DNA from: an uncultured Limnohabitans sp.
GTDB lineage: Bacteria; Pseudomonadota; Gammaproteobacteria; Burkholderiales; Burkholderiaceae_C
Direction of reading: 5' to 3'
Length of the DNA stretch: 19,754 bases
NCBI GenBank assembly: GCA_937928195.1
Contig: CALEYZ010000059.1
Span: 1 to 19,754 of the forward strand
Shown: in pieces, positions 15,631 through 19,754 of the stretch
How the letters are laid out: each line of letters begins with the position of its first letter
Numbering within the stretch: position 1 is the stretch's first letter
Notes under the pieces: generated by a model
What the model saw: only the letters and a program-made list of their open reading frames with translations
Database searches by the model: none
What the model was told of the DNA's origin: nothing
Made by a program: the position numbers and the translations under genes

Positions 15631-17418
15631 ATGAAACGTCTAAATCTCTCTCACCCTGCGGGCGCCCTTTCCTGTCAGGTCATGCTTCGAACTTGCCTGC
15701 TCATCGGGTTGGCATTCAGCTGTTTGCCAGGAGTCGCTCAAGAGAAGTACCTTGACCTCACCCAACGGGATGCCAAAGTGGCCGTGACCACGGCCCACCC
15801 CATGGCCACCGAAGCCGCCCTCAAAATGCTTGAGCAAGGTGGTAGCGCAGCCGATGCGGTCATCGCTGCGCAATTGATGCTGGGTCTGGTTGAGCCTCAA
15901 TCCTCGGGCTTGGGCGGCGGCAGCTTCCTCATGCATTGGCATGCCGGAACCCAAAAACTGTCGAGTTACGATGGCCTGGCAGCCGCACCTCAAAATGCCA
16001 CGGCATCTCTCACCACAGATGTGGATGGCAGCCGAATGCCTTATGCACCCGTATCGCGTGGTGGCAGAAGTGCAGGCGTGCCCGGTACCTTGCCGCTGTT
16101 GGCCAAGGTTCACCGCCAATTTGGCAAACTGCCTTGGAAGCAACTGTTTGTGCCGGCCATGGAAGCCGCCAACAAAGGCTTCCCCATGCCGGCCTACATG
16201 CACCAGATATTGGCGATGCCAGGTTCAGCACAAGCACACCCCGAGTTGTTGAGCTTGTACTTCGACACCAACCAACAAGTCAAACCTGTCGGCGCCCTCA
16301 TCGTCAATTCTGACTATGCCCAAATTCTCAAGGAAATTGCCGACCAGGGCCCTTCTGCCGTTTGGTCTGGACAACAAGGCACGGCGTTCATGGCGGGCGT
16401 TCAAAAGGGGTTCAAACCCTCTCTCATGTCCTTGGAGGACTTGAAAAACTACAAAGTTGAAGAGCGCCAAGCCTTGTGTGGCCCCTATTTGCGCTACAAA
16501 GTGTGTGTCATGGCACCACCCTCTTTTGGCGGTGTGGTTGTGCTTCAAATGCTTCAAATGATGGAAGCCAAAATGGCCAACGCCGCCAGCTTCGATCAAG
16601 CAGAATTTGCACACGCCTACGCTGAAGCCGGCAAACTCGCCCAAAGCGACCGACAGCGCCACGTTGCAGATCCGGCCTACTTTGATGTTCCCGCTGCGGC
16701 ACTGGTCTTGCCCAGTTATGTCAAACAACGCGCCAGCCTGATCCAAGCCACCACCCTGTCAAACTATCCTGCAGGTCAGCCAATGGTAGGCAAGGCAGAA
16801 AAGCAAGTGGCGCTGAACGAAGGTGTGCGCATGACGGCAGCGGCCCCAAGCGCCGATGCCACCAGCCAATTGGCAGTGGTCGATGCGGCAGGCAACGCCA
16901 TCAGCATGACCACCACCAACAACCTCAACTTTGGATCCCGTTTGCTGGTTCAAGGCTACATCCTGAACAATGCCATGACCAACTTTGCTGACGCGCCCAA
17001 ACCCGGCGAAGTTTCACCCAACAAAATGGAGGCCGGCAAACGCCCCGTCACCTCCATGGCGCCCACCATGGTGTTTGATGAAAAAGGTCAATTGGTCACT
17101 TTGGGTGGCTCTGCTGGGGGCGGACAAATTGTGGACTACGTCGCCGCCAATTTGATTCGCATGCTGGCGGCCGAACAGTCCCCTATCACGGCGCTGTCAC
17201 AAGGTCACATATCAACGGCCATCCCACAGCGTGTTCAGCTCGAAAAAGGCACTGCTGCGGCGCAACTGGCAGACGCACTGCAAGCCAAAGGTCACAAGGT
17301 GGAAGTGGTGCCCATGAACAGCGGCATGGGCTTCCTGAAGCGTTCTGAAAACGGCTGGTCAGGTGCGGCCGACCCTCGCCGCGATGGTGCTGCTTGGGGC
17401 TTTAACCCCACACCTTAG
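15631..17418 (+). CDS. Gamma-glutamyltransferase-family (Ntn-hydrolase) protein with altered substrate pocket
   Basis: A 595-residue GGT-fold precursor, predicted to be exported (hydrophobic stretch ~20-36, ...PGVAQ) and to cleave itself before T411 in TSQLAVVDAAGNA, which becomes the nucleophile. Core motifs are SSGLGGGSF (91-99), SAGVPGT (147-153), PVTSMAPTM (472-480) and GGSAGGG (492-498). By hand alignment to E. coli GGT, R114 and E115 become L116 and A117 (YDGLAAAP), and Q430/D433 become A448/N451 (NNAMTNF). These residues hold the gamma-glutamyl carboxylate and amine, so another amide may be the substrate. The ATG at 15631 fits family length; ATG 15682 is an alternative and the open frame back to 15415 is not used. 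No strong ribosome site. Confidence 0.87.
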   Translation: MKRLNLSHPAGALSCQVMLRTCLLIGLAFSCLPGVAQEKYLDLTQRDAKVAVTTAHPMATEAALKMLEQGGSAADAVIAAQLMLGLVEPQSSGLGGGSFLMHWHAGTQKLSSYDGLAAAPQNATASLTTDVDGSRMPYAPVSRGGRSAGVPGTLPLLAKVHRQFGKLPWKQLFVPAMEAANKGFPMPAYMHQILAMPGSAQAHPELLSLYFDTNQQVKPVGALIVNSDYAQILKEIADQGPSAVWSGQQGTAFMAGVQKGFKPSLMSLEDLKNYKVEERQALCGPYLRYKVCVMAPPSFGGVVVLQMLQMMEAKMANAASFDQAEFAHAYAEAGKLAQSDRQRHVADPAYFDVPAAALVLPSYVKQRASLIQATTLSNYPAGQPMVGKAEKQVALNEGVRMTAAAPSADATSQLAVVDAAGNAISMTTTNNLNFGSRLLVQGYILNNAMTNFADAPKPGEVSPNKMEAGKRPVTSMAPTMVFDEKGQLVTLGGSAGGGQIVDYVAANLIRMLAAEQSPITALSQGHISTAIPQRVQLEKGTAAAQLADALQAKGHKVEVVPMNSGMGFLKRSENGWSGAADPRRDGAAWGFNPTP

Positions 17419-18214
17419 GAAACAAATCGTCGGTCATTTCTGCGCCATCAGGCAAACGTTCAGCCAATCCCTCAAAGGGCGGTGAGGTGCGCCAGTGACG
17501 GACAGCGTGACGCGAGTCATCACCCAAATAGCGAGCCGAAAACACCCGACGTCTTGATGTGGGGCCCACGCCACTGGAAGCATGCAATGCCAACATTTGA
17601 AATGCAACGCAATCGCCGGGCTCTAGCGACCAGGCCAATTGTGGGTACTTCTCGGGTTCCGATTCGATGGGTGGTAACTCGGCCAAGCTACCCTCCGGAA
17701 ACCATTTGGCTTGTTGGTCTCTAAACGTGCGCGGCATGTACCAAGTACCCTCGTGCGACTTGGCCACAAAGCGCAAGGTGCTGGCCTGCGAAACAGGGTC
17801 CACGGGAATCCAAAAGCTGACATTCTGACGGCCGCTGACGTTGTAATAAGGCTGGTCTTGATGCCAAGGTGTTGGCTGCTTGGTGCCCGGTTCTTTGACC
17901 AACAAATGATCGTGATAAATGCGAACCGTGTCAGATTGCATCAACTGCGCCGCAATGTGGGGCAAGGTCGAGTTGCGCAGGATTTTTTCATATGCAGGAT
18001 TTGAAGGCCACGTGCAAAAGTCTTCGATGAATCGACCTGGGTCATCGGCTCTGCTGGCCACTTGCGCCAACGAACTGAGGTGTGACAAGTTGTGCTCAAT
18101 GCCTTGCTCCAAAGTATGCAACTCATCCGCATTGAAAACGCCACGCAAAACCACAGCGCCCAGTTGCGCATAGTCTTGAATGACTTGGGGTGGAAGTGAG
18201 AAGGTGCGAGACAT
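17402..18214 (-). CDS. Phytanoyl-CoA dioxygenase (PhyH)-family Fe(II)/2-oxoglutarate oxygenase
   Basis: A 270-residue non-haem iron oxygenase. The facial triad appears as H118-x-D120 in PTPWHQDQPYY and H211 in ALHASSG. R222/R223 downstream is suited to bind 2-oxoglutarate. The segment IYHDHLLVKEPGT before the HxD and SFWIPVD after it are typical of PhyH-family proteins, which hydroxylate varied small molecules. The ATG at 18214 is preferred to a TTG at 18229 overlapping the maf stop. It lies 11 nt behind maf, so it is likely the last gene of the rsfS-rlmH-maf transcript. It overlaps the convergent GGT-like gene by 17 nt. Substrate unknown. Confidence 0.88.
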   Translation of the reverse strand: MSRTFSLPPQVIQDYAQLGAVVLRGVFNADELHTLEQGIEHNLSHLSSLAQVASRADDPGRFIEDFCTWPSNPAYEKILRNSTLPHIAAQLMQSDTVRIYHDHLLVKEPGTKQPTPWHQDQPYYNVSGRQNVSFWIPVDPVSQASTLRFVAKSHEGTWYMPRTFRDQQAKWFPEGSLAELPPIESEPEKYPQLAWSLEPGDCVAFQMLALHASSGVGPTSRRRVFSARYLGDDSRHAVRHWRTSPPFEGLAERLPDGAEMTDDLFPKVWG

Positions 18215-18225
18215 GCTGTTGAATC

Positions 18226-18816
18226 TCAAATTTGCTGAAGAAGTTCTGCTGTTTCAAATAGTGGCAATCCCATGATGCCGGTGTACGACCCTTTGATAAC
18301 AGAGATATGGGCAGCGGCCAAGCCTTGCACACCATAGGCGCCTGCCTTGCCCATGGGCTCCCCGCTGGCCACATAGGCTTTCATTTCAGCAGGCTTCAAA
18401 ACTGCGAAAGTGACCGTGGAGATCGACACGCTGGACACCCGACGTCTGCCCTGTCCCACCGCAACGGCAGTCATGACTCGGTGGGTTTTGCCAGAGAGTT
18501 TTTTCAAAATGCGCAGCGCATCCTCTGGGCTTTCAGGCTTGCCTAAAATTTCTCGCCCTAGGGCAACAGTTGTGTCGGCACACAACACAGGCCCTTTGGG
18601 CAATCCGCGGGCTTGATGTCGGCGCATGGCCGCTTCTAGCTTCAAGTGCGTCACACGCTTGACATAGGCCAAAGGTGCCTCCCCGGGCAAAGCCACTTCC
18701 AAGGCTTCGGCATCTTCTTCCGGCCCCGCCAGCAGCAACTCGTAGCGAACCCCAATTTGCTCAAGCAACTGACGACGTCGCGGACTCTGGGAAGCCAGAT
18801 AAACAAAATTCTTCAT
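18226..18816 (-). CDS. maf: Maf-family nucleotide pyrophosphatase
   Basis: A 196-residue Maf/HAM1-fold protein that hydrolyses nucleoside triphosphates to monophosphates, removing unwanted or modified nucleotides (house-cleaning). Motifs are LASQSPRRRQLL (7-18), CADTTVALG with the likely catalytic D81, LGKPES, LSGKTHRV, GEPMGKAGAYGVQG and GSYTGIMGLPLFET near the end. The last block is typical of the YhdE-type dTTP/UTP pyrophosphatases. Length is normal. The ATG lies 6 nt after the rlmH stop, so the two genes are co-transcribed. The order rsfS-rlmH-maf is conserved in beta-proteobacteria; the oxygenase gene after it is an accessory addition. Confidence 0.95.
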   Translation of the reverse strand: MKNFVYLASQSPRRRQLLEQIGVRYELLLAGPEEDAEALEVALPGEAPLAYVKRVTHLKLEAAMRRHQARGLPKGPVLCADTTVALGREILGKPESPEDALRILKKLSGKTHRVMTAVAVGQGRRRVSSVSISTVTFAVLKPAEMKAYVASGEPMGKAGAYGVQGLAAAHISVIKGSYTGIMGLPLFETAELLQQI

Positions 18817-18822
18817 ACCAAC

Positions 18823-19290
18823 TCACTCACGGTGATACGGGTGATTGGCATTGACCGACCATGCCCGGTACAACTGCTCAATCAACAACACACGCGCCAT
18901 GGCGTGCGGCAAAGTTAAATCCGATAAGCGAATGCGCTCATGGGCCGCATCTCGAAATGCGGGCTCTAAACCATCGGGACCACCAATGATGAGCGCCACA
19001 TCATCCCCACTCAATTGCCAATCTTTGAGGCGCTGTGCCAGTGCCATGGTCCGCAAGGCGGTCCCTCGCTCGTCGAGCACCACAATCCGTGTGCCACGGG
19101 GTATGACGGCTTCAATGCGCTGTCGCTCAGCGGCCACCAGGGTTTCGTACGTTTTGGAACCACGTGGTTCGGTCTTAACCGCCTTCAGCTCTACTTTGAG
19201 CTCGGGTGGAAAACGTTTTGCGTAATCATCCCAAGCTGTTTGAGCCCAGTCGGGGACGCGTTGCCCCACTGCCACGATCAGCAGCCTCAT
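18823..19290 (-). CDS. rlmH: 23S rRNA pseudouridine-1915 N3-methyltransferase RlmH
   Basis: A 155-residue SPOUT-family methyltransferase. RlmH uses SAM to methylate N3 of pseudouridine 1915 in helix 69 of 23S rRNA on assembled 70S ribosomes. Diagnostic segments are the N-terminal MRLLIVAVGQRVPDW, the SAM-knot loop LIIGGPDGLEP in the middle third, and the C-terminal LIEQLYRAW...NHPYHRE block required for activity. Length equals E. coli RlmH (155). Its start is 5 nt after the rsfS stop, with maf directly downstream, forming a tight ribosome-maintenance operon. Confidence 0.97.
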   Translation of the reverse strand: MRLLIVAVGQRVPDWAQTAWDDYAKRFPPELKVELKAVKTEPRGSKTYETLVAAERQRIEAVIPRGTRIVVLDERGTALRTMALAQRLKDWQLSGDDVALIIGGPDGLEPAFRDAAHERIRLSDLTLPHAMARVLLIEQLYRAWSVNANHPYHRE

Positions 19291-19295
19291 GCGCT

Positions 19296-19754
19296 TTAAG
19301 CCTTTGGCTTGGCCTTGCTTGCGGCCTTGGCGGCTGGCTTGCTTGCAGTTTTGGCTGCAGACTTGACTGGGGTTTTGGTTGCCGGCTTGTTTGCGGACTT
19401 GCTGGCAGGTTTGGCCGTAGTTTTAGAAGCGGGTTTGCTTGTTTTGGCCGAAGTTTTGGCTGGCGCCTTGCGTGTGGGCTTCAAGGCTTCAGAGCCCATG
19501 GGGCCGACAGGCACTGAATCTCGGCGTGTGGGTGTGCGGCCAGCGCTGACCGTGGCCTTCTTTTTGGCCACGGGCTTGCGCACGGGTTCTGCAGGCTTGG
19601 GGGCACCCAACTTCAAACGTACAGGCTTGTCACCCCAGATCTCTTCGAGGTTGTAATAAGAACGAATGGTCGGTTGCATGATGTGGGCAACGGCGCTGCC
19701 GCAATCCACAATGATCCACTCACCGTTGTCTTCACCTTCAATGCGGGGCTTGGG
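19296..19754 (-). CDS. rsfS: Ribosome silencing factor RsfS, C-terminal part (runs off right edge)
   Basis: The 3' portion (152 codons) of rsfS; the N-terminal part lies beyond the window. RsfS binds ribosomal protein uL14 and blocks subunit joining in starvation. The visible core reads EGEDNGEWIIVDCGSAVAHI followed by MQPTIRSYYNLEEIWGD, which is the RsfS signature. E. coli RsfS ends soon after this block; here about 100 more residues follow: a linker rich in Pro, Arg and Val, then a 61-residue Lys/Ala/Ser/Thr/Pro tail. An internal GTG at 19709 is not the start, because conserved residues lie upstream. The stop is 5 nt before rlmH. Confidence 0.93.
   Translation of the reverse strand, partial: PKPRIEGEDNGEWIIVDCGSAVAHIMQPTIRSYYNLEEIWGDKPVRLKLGAPKPAEPVRKPVAKKKATVSAGRTPTRRDSVPVGPMGSEALKPTRKAPAKTSAKTSKPASKTTAKPASKSANKPATKTPVKSAAKTASKPAAKAASKAKPKA
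19299..19481 (-). repeat. Degenerate 12-bp tandem repeat coding the Lys-rich RsfS tail
   Basis: The last 61 codons of rsfS encode tetrads starting with Lys: KPTR, KAPA, KTSA, a shortened KTS, then KPAS, KTTA, KPAS, KSAN, KPAT, KTPV, KSAA, KTAS, KPAA, KAAS and a KAKPKA end. Lysine recurs every fourth residue with one phase break. The composition (K, A, S, T, P) resembles the histone-H1-like tails of bacterial proteins such as AlgP. The DNA shows a loose 12-bp period. Confidence 0.8.

Noticed and set aside
19299..19481. Repetitive DNA considered as a CRISPR-like or non-coding repeat array
   Set aside because: The repetition is a loose 12-bp period that follows the codon pattern of the Lys-rich RsfS tail; there are no constant repeats with unique spacers.
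19534..19549. CAGCGCTG palindrome resembling the operator core
   Set aside because: Lies within the rsfS coding region, and the flanks do not match GGAYAGCGCTRTCC.

Overview
The window looks like chromosomal DNA from a beta-proteobacterium of the order Burkholderiales, most likely Comamonadaceae (a Limnohabitans- or Rhodoferax-like freshwater bacterium). This rests on the orphan Bug/TctC receptor, the sugar-acid TRAP operon, the rsfS-rlmH-maf order, a moderate GC content and dense packing. The genus is inference. No RNA genes, insertion sequences, phage genes or CRISPR arrays were found. Genes are tightly packed and three convergent pairs overlap at their 3' ends.

Left part (1-3875): the first codons of an MFS exporter run off the left edge. 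Then come a RidA-family protein, a convergent MFS transporter, an orphan Bug-type periplasmic receptor and a D-2-hydroxyacid dehydrogenase-like protein. The dehydrogenase has Tyr where the family's catalytic Glu is expected.

Centre (3894-13945): a GntR-type LacI-family repressor (TTG start) diverges from a long gene run: gluconate kinase, a small Dabb-like protein, a TRAP transporter (receptor, small and large membrane subunits), 5-keto-gluconate reductase (IdnO type), L-idonate 5-dehydrogenase (IdnD type), a glyoxalase-like VOC protein, a type I Baeyer-Villiger monooxygenase and an alpha/beta hydrolase. Two matching 14-bp palindromes (GGAYAGCGCTRTCC), 108 bp apart, flank the divergent region, with a separate AT-rich dyad between them. 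The sugar-acid part reads as uptake, then L-idonate to 5-keto-D-gluconate to D-gluconate to 6-phosphogluconate. A strong hairpin between the TRAP receptor and membrane genes probably sets their expression ratio. The VOC-monooxygenase-hydrolase cassette joins the idonate genes through a 1-nt stop/start overlap. This composite of sugar-acid and ketone/ester chemistry is the most unusual arrangement in the window.

Right part (13897-19754): a tRNA U34 hydroxylase (TrhO) fused to a glutathione S-transferase domain; a gamma-glutamyltransferase-fold enzyme that keeps the nucleophilic Thr but lacks the usual substrate-binding Arg and Asp; an Fe(II)/2-oxoglutarate (PhyH-type) oxygenase; and the housekeeping genes maf, rlmH and rsfS. 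RsfS is cut by the right edge and carries a 61-residue lysine-rich tail with Lys at nearly every fourth position.
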